The notes: a model not told the origin generated them from the sequence alone. A stretch of DNA of 64,000 nt from Haliotis asinina (GCF_037392515.1 NC_090295.1:16325001-16389000), one strand, 5' to 3'. Shown: positions 36,066 through 48,959, counted from the stretch's first letter. Translations and numbers: made by a program.

Positions 36066-37240
36066 CTCACACATCGATGATCAACACCATCTTTGTGCGG
36101 AGTTATCTCATCCCAGACAAACCCAAGAAGACCAACAGGCGGACAGAGGAGGTGAAGGTCGCTCCCAGTGAGGCCCACGTAGCAACCAACCGTTCTGCAG
36201 AGAATCCAGGAATCCAGTACATCTTCATGCCATCCAACTTCCATTTTGCAATGCCGCTTCAATACACTGGAGTAACAGAAGAAATCATCAATGAACGAAG
36301 CGTTCAAATCGAAGTCTGTATGACTCAAAGGTACACAAAGCGGATTTTCTTGGTTGCAATGATCAACTTGCCTCTCAAACTTGCAGTGAAGAAGCTTATA
36401 CGGGAAAAGTATCCCTTAATACCATGCATGAATTATACTATCCCAAACAACATGAAAGTTTACAGTGCCAGTGAACTGCAATTGGAGAGTAGCCTGGGAG
36501 TGTTTTACAGCTCCCCGATGTTGCAAGATTTTGGTAAGGGTGATTCCCTCTCAGTGCCTCAAGCAGCCAGATCGGCCAGTGACATTGAACTTCATGGAAT
36601 AACCATTCATGGTGAGAAAGTGCCTTCAACGTCCATTAATATGCTAAACGGGTCTCATGATTTTGACTTTGAACCTGAACTTGATGAGGTCAAGGTCAAG
36701 CGAAAAATTGTACCCGATTTCAGTAGCATAGACATTCCTGCCAGTGTATTGCCAGGTCAGTTGGAGGAAGTCAAAGTTCAAGGTCAGGAAAAGAATGGAA
36801 AGGATTGTGTGGTGGACGTGAGTTCAGGGGATCAGAGTGCAAATTCAAATCACAAACTGAAGAAAATCAAGCCACCGAAATTCAATGGTGACATGGAGAT
36901 TGAGATGGAAAATGCATCAAGCTCAGTCCCAGATTCAGGGAATCTAGAAGAAGCTGCCTCTTCCCCAAGTCCATCACGACCAGAAACGCCTGTATGGGAT
37001 TACTATGACTTTGATGATTTTGAGTTGGGAATGGAACCAGTTGCAAATGATGTAGAGAGTAACACAGAAAATGGCGGAGATACTAAAATGGATTACAAGG
37101 GAGTTAATCTCAGTCAGTCAGCCGTGGCTGCCATGCAGGGAAAATCAACCTCAAAGGTCAAGGACGTTAACCAACCAATGTCATACATTCCAGCAATAGT
37201 TGTAGATGATATAGAGAAAGAAGAATGGATTCGATTGTAG
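36066..37240 (+). CDS. C2-domain protein, large 3' exon and stop
   Basis: After TTTTTCAG the frame reads (P)HTSMINTIFVRSYLIPDK, completing a C2 domain, and runs to a stop at 37240. Strand three FVRSYLIPDKPKK matches the 'YVKxYLLPDxxxK' signature of synaptotagmin C2 domains. The Ca2+-binding loop aspartates are not at the usual places (LLLPPPHTSMIN in loop 1; VCMTQRYTKR in the loop 3 region), so binding is probably Ca2+-independent. The C2 fold ends near residue 245 of the 504-residue model. The remaining ~260 residues are acidic and Ser/Pro-rich, with PETPVWDYYDFDDFELGMEP and the C-terminal VVDDIEKEEWIRL. No membrane segment or second C2 domain is visible. A single-C2 cytosolic adaptor or trafficking protein is the best inference; I do not recognise the specific family. 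Confidence 0.93.
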
Positions 37241-38290
37241 GTGACACCTCATGGAATATATGTTTACAATTGCGAAATATTTGTGAATACTACATGTTGC
37301 ATTTCCAAGGATATGCAAAGAAGTTCTGTGATAGCTTAGTATAAGCTGAGTTCATTTGTGGATATTCTAGTGCCAGGTTATTCCATTGTGGATATATTCC
37401 TTGTTATTCTGTGGATGTAAGCATTTCTCAACACAATGTCAGTGATAAAACCATAGCACTGATACTGAAGTTCCAGTGCATAATGGATCTATACACAGCC
37501 ATGATATTGACCAGTTCCTTTGGATGTGGATATTCAGATCAGTGTAACCTTCGGACACATATATACAACAACTATAGGATACGTGCTGATACCAAGTCTA
37601 CAAGCCAGTGTTGTGCCTTAGCTGAGAATATTGTATCAGTGTATACAATGGCAAGCTTCCAGGACCTGACCGTGTTGGTACATGTCCAGAATCGCTGTGG
37701 GAATCTCAGCATCCAGGTGGATTTGTGATGCTCCTGAATTCAACTGGATAAAATCTCATTTTTATGCAAAATTACATCGAAGAAGGAATATGGAATATGG
37801 GAAACTCCTGGCTGTTCTACAATGAAATTTTTTTGTATTATAGTCATGCCTATTTGCAAAAAATGACCTAGCATAGTTAGCCTATATTAAAGAAAGGGAG
37901 GTAATTCAGCTTTGTGCTGGGATTGCTTTGGTCAGAACCCGAACTTAAAACTTGAGTATTGAAAATTGTTTTAGTACCGATGCCAAACGACAAGAGGAAC
38001 CATTAAGTTTGAAATACTGATACTGCTTACATTTTTGGCAGTTTGACCTTAAACTGTGTATGATAAGAGTGTTACTGAACTGTTATAAATGAAACATTTG
38101 CACATTGTTATTGAATATTGTATATTTAACATTGTTTTCCTTACCAATTTCAAGAAATACCCAGGAAATAGGTAAATATTTTACATAAAAAATGTTGAAA
38201 TCTGAATTCAGAGAAAACAGCTGCTCTTTTTTATAATCAGTGACCAAAGCACTTTGATACTGTATGGGTAATAAATCTTAAAACATGTAC
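37241..38290 (+). other. Probable 3' UTR of the C2-domain gene
   Basis: After the stop the sequence is AT-rich and non-coding. A canonical AATAAA at 38270-38275, followed by a GT/T-rich stretch (GTACAGTGCCTTTTTC), is the best poly(A) signal candidate, giving a UTR of about 1.05 kb. A GGGAGGTAATTC motif common in mollusc DNA lies at about 37897. Confidence 0.5.
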
Positions 38291-39136
38291 AGTGCCTTTT
38301 TCAGACTTACACAGTCACATTTTGGCATTGCTTCATGACAATGAATGTCAGGTTGGAAGGTAATACATACTGGTCTAACATCAAATACATGAAAAAAATG
38401 AATACCAAAGCAGATTTTGTACAGGATTAAACACCTTTTTGGAAAATAAACCTACGTTTGCACTCTTCCTGGCTTGCACTCTGCCTACTTGTCTATGTAT
38501 GGACACCTTGAAACTCGCCCAAATGACCAAGATCTCTTTAAATATACCTGAAAAGGTACATCCTTTGAGTACCATTGGTACTGTGTTTCACATGAAACAG
38601 TACCAAGCTGTATCTTGTGTTTAACAGGAAGTTGTTACTAATAGGTTACCAAGAACCTGATTTGTTGTTGTGTATACAAATGTGTGTTGGTTAGAGAAGT
38701 TGTTCTGTTTGGGGCTGATTGTTAAATGACAGTCTTAAGCAATGTTACCCGTCCAATGTGGCTGAAGTTATTATAAAAACAGAAACAGGTAGACACACCG
38801 TAGAAAATCTTTGCTGAAAGTTAATCTCACATTTTATGAAATCTTATGAATATTTATGCAGCATGTATTCAGAAGCCAGGTAGTCTTTCAGAATACTGTA
38901 TCATGCACACCTGTATGAAATGCCAGTTAGATTAGTGTGTGTTGTTGCTAGACTATCACTGTTTAGATTACTGGAAGAGAACTGATTGAGCCATAGACAA
39001 AGTCTCTGTGTTATATGCTCCCAAATTTAATTTGAATGATTGGGAACTATCACATTTTGAGAATTTTCAACTTCATTGTCCAATTTTCTTGGACTTCCTC
39101 ACAGCATCCTCTTTAGTCCAATATATACTACCAAGC

Positions 39137-39262
39137 TGAAGGGACAGTGGTCATAGCATTTGGTCATCAAGCCAAACACCCAGGTTCTATCCCCTACATT
39201 TCTAGTGTCCCCAACCTTTATTGCTTGAATACTGTATAGCTAAAAGTGATGTAAGTAGTAAA
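39137..39262 (+). repeat. SINE family A, diverged
   Basis: ACAGTGGTCATAGCATTTGG, CCCAGGTTCTATCCCCTACA, TTCTAGTGTCCCCAACC and TAGCTAAAAGTGATGTAAG retain the family order. Confidence 0.65.
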
Positions 39263-40785
39263 CCACGTCATTGGCCAATGAATGGGACAATTTAAGTCTA
39301 TGAATATATCAGAATCAGGCATTATTTCACATCTTCAGTAATCTATATATTTTACGTTTTCTTAATGTAATGATGAAAAGTCAGGATGATAGTCTTACAT
39401 AAACTTATAATGTTGTGTACGTGTTTAATCCCTCAAGACACCCATTATGTACACTGACTTTTTCACAAATCTCATAGATACTGATGATACGTTATATCAA
39501 AGGTCTGTTGATGAATCTCTGTGTCTGTGAATCCCTGAGTTTATGGCTTGATAAATATTTACAGGTAATGGTGTGATCTTTGTTTAAGATTCTCATGATC
39601 TTGCCAGTTTGATATTATTGGTATCTTTAGATGCAATAACTTATAGTATGGTAAAGTATAGTATTTAAACAGTTTTTAGCACCAACATTGCATACCAGCG
39701 TTTGCATTCATCCAGTTAGATCTGAAGCCGATAGATACTACGACCAATGATCATGACGTACTTTATTGTACAACCATTTCATTTGTCACAAACATACAAG
39801 TTTATGTCCATTTCTGGTGTACCCAAGTGTAATATGGCTGAATAGTATTAAAAGATCAGGCTTTCCTTGTTATCAGGGATAACAATTATCATATTTGCTG
39901 TATTAAGAAGGTTGCTAATTATAACAGTCAATTTCTGAAAATAAATTCAACTCACAAATGTTTCTGAACAGTTCACTTTATTAGCACCCTGGGTGCATAT
40001 TACAGCTGATACGGTAGTCGTTGTTGATTCAAGGCCTCTAACTCAGAAATAGGTTGACATTTTATTGAACAAACTACTAATATTGGAAGTCAGGATATGG
40101 TTTAAGAACATACTTGAATATGGCCAGTTTACATGATTTCATGAAAAACAAAATTTGCAATTAAATTACGTAATTCTGTCAGCACAAAACTATCAAAGGC
40201 ATTTGGAAATCACAAGAACTATCTGAAGGTGCTACATTAGCTAGGTGAAGGACAAAAGAATATCCCAAGAGAAAGAATTCAGAATCAACAACTGCTCCCT
40301 TACTACCCAACATGAAACTGAATCTGTAGGTTTCTACCTCAAAGGCTGTTTATAATCTCACAGCGAGAGTCATGTATTTGTAATGCTAATATCAAGTGTA
40401 AAAGATGAAAGATAGAGCCAGTGGTGTTTGAGGAAAAAATTAACCTGACAAACGGGTCTTACACTGATGGTGAACATGTCACTACAAAAGATAGTGGAAG
40501 GCCAACATCACAAGCCTTACATCCTTTCAACTAGCTAGAGTTATGTGAATTTTAAAAAAAAGTAGTGTTCCCGTTAAATTTGCATGTATATTACTTCAAC
40601 ATATTTTCACCTTCATTCCAAGATAGTTTACTTTAATTTATATATGTTGAAATTTTCTCCTCACAGTTGTCGCATTCTGTTATTCCTTTTCACATTTTCA
40701 CCCATTTACTCAGAGATATCTTGGTCTGATCATAACTAGGAAATCGCATTTAGTGATTTTTTCCCAAAATATTCTGATGACCCTC

Positions 40786-40850
40786 AATGTGATGTTGTGA
40801 TGTTGGAAAACTGCTACGAGCAGCATAAAAGTTAACTCACTCACTCGCTT
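40786..40850 (+). repeat. SINE family A, 3' fragment
   Basis: TGTGATGTTGTGATGTTGGA, ACTGCTACGAGCAGCATAAA and AACTCACTCACTCGC. Confidence 0.6.
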
Positions 40851-42369
40851 ACCTTGGAAACTATAGCAAGTCCACTGTGAATCTAAACTGCTTTGATCAT
40901 GTACTAAACTTTTGACAAACAAGTTGATGTAGTGTTAATCTATCCTTAAGCCAAGGTTTTTACCTGCTTTTTTGTTTTGCTTAATGTTATGATTGTTAAC
41001 ATTATTCAGTAAGTTGCCGTCACAATGAACTTGTTCTCATCTATTTCCTGCTAGAATGTCAGGGCTATCCTAAAAGCATGCCTCATGAGATGATCCTATG
41101 AATTTATGAAGAATATGAAATTCCAGTTCACAAATCCTAGGTTCTGCTTGTGTTGTATGTTTCTTTATTTGTCAAAAATATCACACTGGTAAAGCTGTGG
41201 ACGGAAAACATGTTAACAGGCAATTCAAATGAATGAGGACATGATTGTTATATAAACACACAACTTCGAAGTAGATACCGATATATCTGTTGTAAGAGAT
41301 GGTTTATTCAGGTTCTGTGCTATTTTCAGAAACTTGTTTGACAACTATTTACAACCATGATATCATAACTGAATGAAATACAGATTCTCATTGTAATATT
41401 TTAACACTGGGGCTATGTTTAGAAGGTAGTATATTTAGTAAGGTCAGTAAGAGCTTACATGAAAGGTTTTTGCAGGTCATTTTGCAGGGAATTGGTTTTT
41501 TGAACCAAGGGAGATAACAACAACCTTTAAAAACATTATGTTTATGTACAATGTGACACTATTGTGCAAAACTTTGAGGGGTCGAAATTAAGGCAACCTG
41601 AAATATAAATATGTGTTGTTAATGAACAGTTAAACACTGTTGTGTTCTGCTTAGAGCAGTTGAAATATGGTCAAACCAGAGTGAACAATTTGTGCTTGCT
41701 TTCATTTTATTTAGTCATCAGTTTACAGTTCTGTCAAAGCTTGGATAAGTCAGTGTGTTTTCCTCAGTCCTCAACCCTGTCAACAGAACGATAAGATCCT
41801 TGACTGTATTTGAGAATTAATATTCAAATATTAAAGAAACAGTGTTTCATGACAACTGCTCACAAACAGCAAATATTGAAATATAAATTTTATGAACCAC
41901 ACACATTTTCTTTCTCAGAAGATTCTATCACAGACATTACTAAGCTGCCCAAGTCTCTTGGCAGCATGTCAGACCAGTAAAGTAAACCATAGTTTCCCAC
42001 CCAGATTTGATACATGAAGAGATATTAATCAATATTAAGGATAACACCATAACCAATTACTGGCAAATCTCAAAGCTATTTTACCCGGCACTATTCATGT
42101 TACCGATTTCGAGACCAAATCCTCAAATGGATTTGTAATCCCAGCTGATGCTATGTTCATTTAATGGATTCCAATGGTACTTTGACATTTTGCCACGATG
42201 CCAAAGCAAACAGACGTGTGTTGGTCATTTGTATTTGGATGCTGGATAAATTAGCAGGTAAATGGTAACATCTGTTTGTAATCGGATTATGCAGCTGATT
42301 ACATTTCTTGAATTCCATACGATTTCTTCATCAGCTGGTGGGATATTTTTATAACATTTTATTGATCTA

Positions 42370-42478
42370 GGCCCCATTCCTCAAAGTGATCATAGCTCTA
42401 CGACAGTCGTAAGTCTATGTTAGGACATGGGAGTTACCATCATCATAGCACTACGATCAATTTGAGGAACAGGGCCCT
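42370..42478. mobile_element. GGCCCC foldback MITE, copy 2
   Basis: GGCCCCATTCCTCAAAGTGA at the left and GATCAATTTGAGGAACAGGG at the right form inverted ends of about 25 bp; the middle holds CGACAGTCGTAAGTCTATGT, also present in copy 4. Confidence 0.8.
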
Positions 42479-42954
42479 GCTTCTTTATCTTCAATATTAG
42501 TTGATAGGAAACATTTGATTTGATTATTTCAGGGGAGAGGGTTTCTTATATTTTTACTGCATTTACATGAAAATGTTGATAATCTGTCTAATTTGTTACA
42601 TGCATATTTGTAACCAATTATTGTTTCATATAATAACCTGACAACTATTCGTTATTGTTAGTTAGGTGTAGGTGAACAAACTGATAAATTGAAATTGTTA
42701 GCATTTCAAAATTCTTCCTGTTGAATGAACAGGGTGTTAGTTGTCCACAATGGCTACTGAGTGTGGAATATCTTATGGTAGACATAGGAGTGATGTAAAA
42801 ATAATTTTTGAATTGCCTCTTCAAAGACATAATGTTTGTGTATAATACAAATTTCTTGACCATAAAAGACAGGTATATATTTAAGGGATAACACCAGAGT
42901 GATCACAAGGGAAAACACTCATAGATGTAGCAGGCAATATCCTTGTTGTTAGTG

Positions 42955-43115
42955 GCAATGAACAGGATTAGGTTGTCTGATTCAGTGACATGGTTGACAC
43001 GGTAGTTTAATGCTCGTACTGTTGATCACTGGATTGTCAGGTCGAGTCTTGAGTATTTACAGACCGTCATTTTACAGCTGAAATATTGCTGAGAGTGGCT
43101 TTTAACATCAAACAA
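42955..43115 (+). repeat. SINE family B
   Basis: GACATGGTTGACACGGTAG, GTTGATCACTGGATTGTCAG, GTATTTACAGACCGTCATTT and AATATTGCTGAGAGTGGC. Confidence 0.8.
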
Positions 43116-43616
43116 ACAATATCATAGATGATTGCCACCACCTTGGACAACAAGACTGATCTTTGCTGGAATATGATTGGCTGGCTTTAAACCTGGTTAT
43201 TCTTTGTCACAAGTTATTTAATGGTGAACACATCACTCGATAATGACCTTCAAACATGTATGATTAAGTGTCAATGTAGCCTTGATTCAACATGAAAGGT
43301 TATCATTAACATGTACGTAAAGGCTTCCAGATCCTACAATATCACATGACTTGGCGTCACAACTGAATATGTCATTGAAAGGTAGGACAACAAGTGTCAA
43401 ATATATGACAGTCTATGTACAGAGTTTACTGTGTCTTTTGAACTTATAATCAGCAGACCAAGACACCAACCTGTCTTTTCAAAACCATCAGGTGACATTG
43501 TTTCACAAAATCATTATATTTTCCTATTGCCCTATTTATGTCCAGAAAACAAGAGCAGATTTGCAGCACATTATTTATAATGATATTTATACACCATCAA
43601 TATTCACCAGTGAAGG

Positions 43617-43850
43617 TCAGGGTCAGAATTGATCTTCACTAACCCATTCTTATCATAACATGTGACAAACAGGATCACATGGTCAGACTCACTGATGTGG
43701 TTGGCACATATCATCACTTATTAATTGCGTACTTCAATGCTGATGCTGTTGGTCACTGAATTATCTGGTCCAGACTCGATTGTTTACAGTCCGCCGCCAT
43801 ATACCTGGGATATTGCTGTGTGGCGTAAAACTAACTCACGCATTCTCTCC
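43617..43850 (+). repeat. SINE family B, near full length
   Basis: GTCAGGGTCAGAATTGATCT, ATGGTCAGACTCACTGATGT, TTATCTGGTCCAGACTCGAT, TTTACAGTCCGCCGCCATAT, ATTGCTGTGTGGCGTAAAAC and AACTCACGC. Confidence 0.85.
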
Positions 43851-44427
43851 ATCATGAACTTTACCGATCCACCAAAGTTCAATACATCTGAATGTATATT
43901 ATCCGTATCATTTAACAGGATTAATAATCAACAACAAGGTCTGTTATTGGATTCATATGAATTTTGCAGATAATCTGAAAGTATATATATTTTACTGGAA
44001 ATAGATGTGACATTATGTTTTATACAAACCTAATCAAACTTTATGAAAACCGTGACAATTTCACATATCTATTTTTGTATTCAAACCTTACATGTATTAT
44101 GCATTGTCCAGATTTCATGACTTGTAGCCTCTAGACGAGTGCTTGTGGTTAAAGGTGTATAAATGTTAATAGTGTACAGGCTTGTTTAAGGTTACTTATA
44201 CCCTGTTATAGATACTCTTTTAAGCAAGCAGGTTCTTGCTGACTAGTTTTCCACTTAAGACAATGGAATTTCCTGATGGTATCACTATGCTACTTGAATA
44301 AATCTTTATCATATATTGTTCCTTTGTTGAATTTTCATTTAAGTCTTCTGAGCAATTAGTTCTTTCATGCAAACATGTAACTCTTCTGCTTGTATGACAT
44401 ATTGCATCATCAGCAAATCTTTGCAGG

Positions 44428-44485
44428 ACGATGGGATAGTCTAGTGTGTAAAGTGTTCTCCTGTCACACGGAAAAAAGGGGTTCT
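44428..44485 (+). repeat. SINE family A, 5' (tRNA-like) fragment
   Basis: GATGGGATAGTCTAGTGTGT and TGTTCTCCTGTCACACGG resemble the A-box half of family A; the rest is absent. Confidence 0.4.
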
Positions 44486-44774
44486 TGCTCATATTTTTCA
44501 ACCAAAATCACCACAAAACAGACATTCTTCCTTCCCCAACTTCGCTGACTGAAGGTATTTTACAGGAGCTTCATGTAACATTGACTTCAGTTTTGACCTT
44601 CACCCAGACTCAACCCCGGGCTCAAAAGCATCATAGGAAACAGTGTTTCAGTCAAACAAACTTTCACAAATGTGTTAATGATAAACATGTGGCATGTTGG
44701 TAAAATAACCCAGAACCAAATTGCAGTTAACCTGTTTTGATAATAGGTAAACCCTGGTTTTCTAAACAAACTTG

Positions 44775-44902
44775 GGCCCTGTTTTACAAAGCTCCTGTAA
44801 GCCTAACATCTCGCAACTTTTGTCATAGCAATCAAACTTCCTATATTGTAACACTGAGTTACAATAGTCGTAGTTCTATGAGAGCTTGGTGAAACAGGCT
44901 CT
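44775..44902. mobile_element. GGCCCC foldback MITE, copy 3
   Basis: GGGCCCTGTTTTACAAAGCT at the left is the inverted counterpart of AGAGCTTGGTGAAACAGGCT at the right. The inner region carries CATAGCAATCAAACTTCC. Confidence 0.75.
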
Positions 44903-45140
44903 GATTTCTCAAAGAACGGAAATAGTGTTCCCTACTCATTCATTGTTGACTTGTATACCTTTGACAAGTAGTAAATATTCTTCCCCAAAGTGTCATCATC
45001 ATTTTTCAATGATATATAAATATATTTAAAAATAATTCATGCATGAACACACAGATGGTCAATTTGCATGTTCCTCATCTTGCACTGGGGCACCATGGCA
45101 ACACACCGCAGATGGTGACTGTGAACAATTAGCCACTTTG

Positions 45141-45230
45141 GGTGAGATAGGGTAGCCTGCTGGTTAAAGCATTCACTCATCACACTGAAGACCTGTGATT
45201 GATTCCCCACATGGGTACAATGTGTTCAGT
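45141..45230 (+). repeat. SINE family A, 5' half
   Basis: GGGTAGCCTGCTGGTTAAAG, CATTCACTCATCACACTGAA, GTGATTGATTCCCCACATGG and GTACAATGTGTTCAG; the 3' half is lost. Confidence 0.8.
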
Positions 45231-45805
45231 TCTCAATGAACTTTTGAATTTATAAAGGAATTAGATTTCTGAAATGATTAGTAAATAGATAAATGTTTTA
45301 TGATTGGAGATTTGAATGGGTGACTCCGATTGTTGGCAGTTGTATCCTTGAGGGGGGTTAAAGTACTGTAAAGTTATCGTCCTCCTGGGAGGGTACGTGA
45401 GTCCCATGTGCGTTGAACTTTCCACTGTAATCGTGGTATATGTGTGTTTTTTGGTACGTGGCTAGATGTGTCTGAATTGATGGTGCCTCAAGAGATGGTG
45501 TAAATCCATTTAGGGTCCATCTAGGGTCCCAGTACAGTTGTAAGCTGTAAGTCCCCATGGTCACTAGTATGGTGATCTACCTCCAGTTGTTGGCAATATA
45601 TAGCCTGCTTTTACCTTGTATTGTCATCTACTGTATAGATCTAATTATTAGTTTTAAATTTGAATATGTGATAATGTATTTTCTTACTGTCCTTCAGGGA
45701 CAGGTTTTTATGATTTACAATTAATTACGTTGTATAAATTCATTGTTGTCATCACAATATGAGGAAATATTGCTGATGAGACAATAAATTGTAACTCACT
45801 CACTC

Positions 45806-45854
45806 TGGATTATTGCTAAAAGTGGCATAAAACTGTATTCACTCACTCATTCAC
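45806..45854 (+). repeat. SINE family A, 3' fragment
   Basis: GGATTATTGCTAAAAGTGGC, ATAAAACTGTATTCACTCAC and TCATTCAC. Confidence 0.65.
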
Positions 45855-45925
45855 TGTCATCTCTGAAGACAAACTTACAAGAGACTTGTCTAATGGATGA
45901 CCAATGAGGCAACAACATATCGCAT

Positions 45926-46201
45926 CAATGGTGGATTTATGCCCCCTCAGCAAATTTGTAGCTTGTTGTGTCGATGACAAAACATTTACTTTATCATAAG
46001 CATAAATATCACAAATCAGTATAATTTGGCAGTATATTTATTTCTTTTTGGTCAAATATATGTCAGAGCAATGATGGATTTATGCCCCCTCAGCAGATTT
46101 TTAACTTGTGTCAATGGCAAAATATTTACTTTATCATAAGCATAAATATCACAAATCAATATATATTTGGTAGAAAATTTATCTCACTTTGGTCAAATAT
46201 A
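45926..46201 (+). repeat. 143-bp tandem duplication
   Basis: Units 45926-46068 and 46069-46201 both begin CAATGRTGGATTTATGCCCC and share CTTTATCATAAGCATAAATA, TCACAAATCA and TTGGTCAAATATA. The copies differ at scattered positions and by small indels, so the duplication is not recent. Confidence 0.85.
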
Positions 46202-46884
46202 AATATGTTTAATGTTTGTATTATGAAACAAACCAAACCATCCAAAATTTCAGTGAGTAACACCATAACTAAATAACAAAAAATATACAAAAAATAATGA
46301 TCTCATTGACTGAAATGTTAAGTACTGAATCACAGAAGTATCATAATATAAAATCACAAAACTTATATTGTGTAAATGTCACTTAATAATTTCTTCACAA
46401 GACCTGTAATCAACAAACATAAGCTTTTCTGATCCATGCCTCAAATTCAGTGTTCTACCATATTGTCTGTCTTTACTGTAGTCATGGTTTCATGCGACTT
46501 GCAAATGAGTGTTCAGTACACACTGTATTTGTATATTATATTCCGAGCAGTGCAAAATTTCATCCAACAGTCCACATGATCAGTCATTCATTCCAGGTAA
46601 AACAATTATCAAAACTACAGTTCGCTAAACTGTTTCTTCACAATACCCTTGCATTGCCAGTGAGGACCCATAAACTAATAATCAGGGGTCACTCGGACTC
46701 CATGCTTGTGAGTTGAGGTCCAACCCTACATGGTAATACATAAAGCTCTGAACAACTGTTTAGTTAAATAGAATGACACCACGATTATCCCTGTTAAGAG
46801 GTAAGTAGTATATTAGACAGACATGAAAAGAATGGGTCTTCAATATATAAGTTAGTGTACGTACCGCCTGACATTCATATATCT

Positions 46885-47127
46885 CTATGACAGTGAGGGT
46901 TTCCTAGCATCCCGAACATCAGTGCCATCCCAAGCATTTATACCATTTATTATACTATCAACGTTGGGACAATTTGGGTGTGGTGACACGTCAAAACGCT
47001 TGCCATTTCGCCAGACCCCAACTGGCACGATCCGTTTCTTTACTTTCCTAACTTGACCATAGCAATCCTCCAAGTCAATGTCACATTCCTCAATCTTCAA
47101 CATAGTGATATCAGCCTCTCTACCCAC
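46885..47127 (-). CDS. Amidohydrolase exon 6 (C-terminus and stop)
   Basis: Minus-strand exon after a CCTGTTGACAG acceptor, entering in phase 0. It encodes residues 346-425: VGREADITMLKIEECDIDL, then a Lys/Arg-rich stretch, VPVGVWRNGKRFDV, and a tail ending in a TAG. The segment LGSLQ|VGREADITML across the junction matches the 'LGxLxxGxxADIxxL' return strand found near the C-terminus of amidohydrolases, where the small beta-sandwich domain is completed. The last ~35 residues (SPHPNCPNVDS...) extend past the usual bacterial end. Confidence 0.92.
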   Translation of the reverse strand: MGREADITMLKIEECDIDLEDCYGQVRKVKKRIVPVGVWRNGKRFDVSPHPNCPNVDSIINGINAWDGTDVRDARKPSLS

Positions 47128-47842
47128 CTGTCAACAGGTACAACATCATCAGTCAGTATCAAAAGGAACAGAAAACAAGACTAAAAGTATTCTGCATTAT
47201 TCCTTAAAATGTTGTTAATACATTTTGTCAGTTACTATTACATATGTTCTTTCAAATACAACCTAAACAATGATTCTGTTGGGTAACTCCAACTCAAAGA
47301 AATCCATATTTGAGCAGTACACAATCATTTTTTAAAGATAAACTTATTTCATGCATTTGTTTTCTGTCATGTTTCTTGATCAGTACGTATAGAAAATTAT
47401 TTTCAAATCAGTCTTTGAGTTTATTTCCAATTCATGTTTTCAGTCGTTCAAAGAACCACACAAAATATCCACCAGTTTTGTTGGATTTTCTTCTCTGCGG
47501 ACCTAACAAAGGTTTATTTCATTCAAATTCTACATGCTCAATATTTACTGGATGGCAGTAACAGAAGACAAGTTAAACCTGTAAACAGTGATCAAAATGT
47601 CCGCCACTTGTATATCATGAAGGGTTGTTTTGGTCAAGTTCAGAGGCAGTCAGTCATTGATTTATAAAGCTGTACACCTTAACTTTACTCTCTCTCCTTT
47701 GTTCAATGTTCAGTGTTCACTGTGCCACCATTTATATAATCTTGTACTATTGTAAAAATATTCTAAACAGACTAGAGGAGCAGTGTTGATGTCAAACAGT
47801 GCTATTTCTACTGATTGTTGATGAAATATGTTGGAATCAAAC

Positions 47843-48231
47843 CTGCAGAGATCCAAGACATTCCAACCGTTGAATGGCAGCAGCAGGTCTTGACGTCACA
47901 GAGGCGATGATCTCATTAAATGGCATGCCAAGGGCATACATCTTGGTCATGACTGTCACAAGGTCGTATGCTGGACCGTCCACACTTTCACAGTGGAGGT
48001 CAGTGCTGATGGTGTCTGGCCAGAATCCTTCTTGGGTGCATATTTCAGCCACTGTCCAGCTGAAGGAACCAGCACCATGTCCAATGTCGAAATAGATCCC
48101 CTTTCTTCTTGCTTCCCAAACATCAGGATGGACAGCTTTCTTGTCTCGTTCTAGGATGTGTGACAAGTGGGGCATGAATGCATGTGTGTAGATATCACCA
48201 GGGTTCATGTCAAATGGACAGCACAGTTTGC
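47843..48231 (-). CDS. Amidohydrolase exon 5 (metal ligands His232, Asp293)
   Basis: This exon encodes residues 217-345 of the spliced protein. GDIYTHAF supplies a barrel histidine ligand (His232), YFDIGHGAGSFSW is a strongly conserved family motif, and DTISTDLHCESVDGPAYDL contains the catalytic aspartate (Asp293). The acceptor is ATTATTTTTAG and the donor CTGCAG|GTTTGA is non-ideal but required by phase. It enters in phase 1 and leaves in phase 0. Confidence 0.94.
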
Positions 48232-48341
48232 CTAAAAATAATCATAAATATGATAATCATGAATCATGAATTACACACAGAGATTAATACTGATGTGTTG
48301 GGCATGCTGAAAATACAGTTATATGTTTTAGTTCTTGTCTA

Positions 48342-48612
48342 ATGCGGTATTCAGAAATATTCCAGTTATATGGTGGAGGTCAGTAAATATTTAAGTCTGG
48401 ACCAGAAAATCCAATGACAAATAACATGCACATCGATGTACACAATTTGCATTCTATGACATGTCATCGTAGTTTGTTGTTTGTCATTTAACAAAATCAC
48501 AAAGCATTATTCCCTTACTATAGCAGCAGTTGGTGACATAATCAAATCTGAAACAGACAAGTAATACATGCAGTTTACAATGACATGCATCAACAAAGTC
48601 TGACCACCCAGT
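48342..48612 (-). repeat. SINE family B, reverse, interrupted
   Basis: CAGAAATATTCCAGTTATAT, AAGTCTGGACCAGAAAATCC and CATGCACATCGATGTACACA are family B in reverse up to about 48472. The family continues with CATCAACAAAGTCTGACCAC at 48588 after about 110 bp of unrelated sequence flanked by GACATGTCATC and GACATGCATCA, which may be an insertion with its target duplication. It lies in intron 4 of the amidohydrolase gene. Confidence 0.7.
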
Positions 48613-48873
48613 GCTGTCAGCGTCAGATACAACAAGCACCTGTCCTCATGAGTACCTAATAATACTGAAAGACGTAGCATATTTAATAGAAATGGAAGGT
48701 CATATGTTTTGCGATGATGGTGAAGTATGTTTTAATATCGGGTTCAAGGGTATTTACTTGCCCAAATCAGAAACTTTATACCGACTGTGATTCAGTCAGT
48801 CCTCTTTATCCTAAAGGCCAGGCAGAGTAACAACAAGAACCCAATACTATACCAAGTGATTGAATCTACTGAC

Positions 48874-48959
48874 CCTCTTCCTTCGCAACTGGGACTGTAG
48901 ATATTGAGTGGTGCACCATAAGTGGAACCCCACTTTCAGTTGAAGCAGCCAGAGCCCTT
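48874..48959 (-). CDS. Amidohydrolase exon 4 (His-His metal motif)
   Basis: This 86-nt exon escapes open-frame listing because it is short. It has a TTGTGTTTCTCCAG acceptor and a G|GTCAGT donor. It encodes residues 188-215, RALAASTESGVPLMVHHSIS then TVPVAKEE; PLMVHH carries the metal-binding histidine of strand 5 (His203 or His204). Phase in is 2 (the preceding AG plus A makes Arg) and phase out is 1 (G plus GC makes Gly), matching exons 3 and 5 exactly. Confidence 0.93.

Larger units (their letters stand above)
38291..46884. other. Intergenic region between convergent genes (~8.6 kb)
   Basis: No coding exon was supported on either strand. It contains scattered SINE A and B copies, two GGCCCC foldback elements and a 143-bp tandem duplication near 46 kb. 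The 3' UTR of the minus-strand amidohydrolase gene should occupy the right end; TTTAAT at 46208 or TTTATT at 46037 (plus strand) are possible poly(A) signals for it. Confidence 0.6.
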
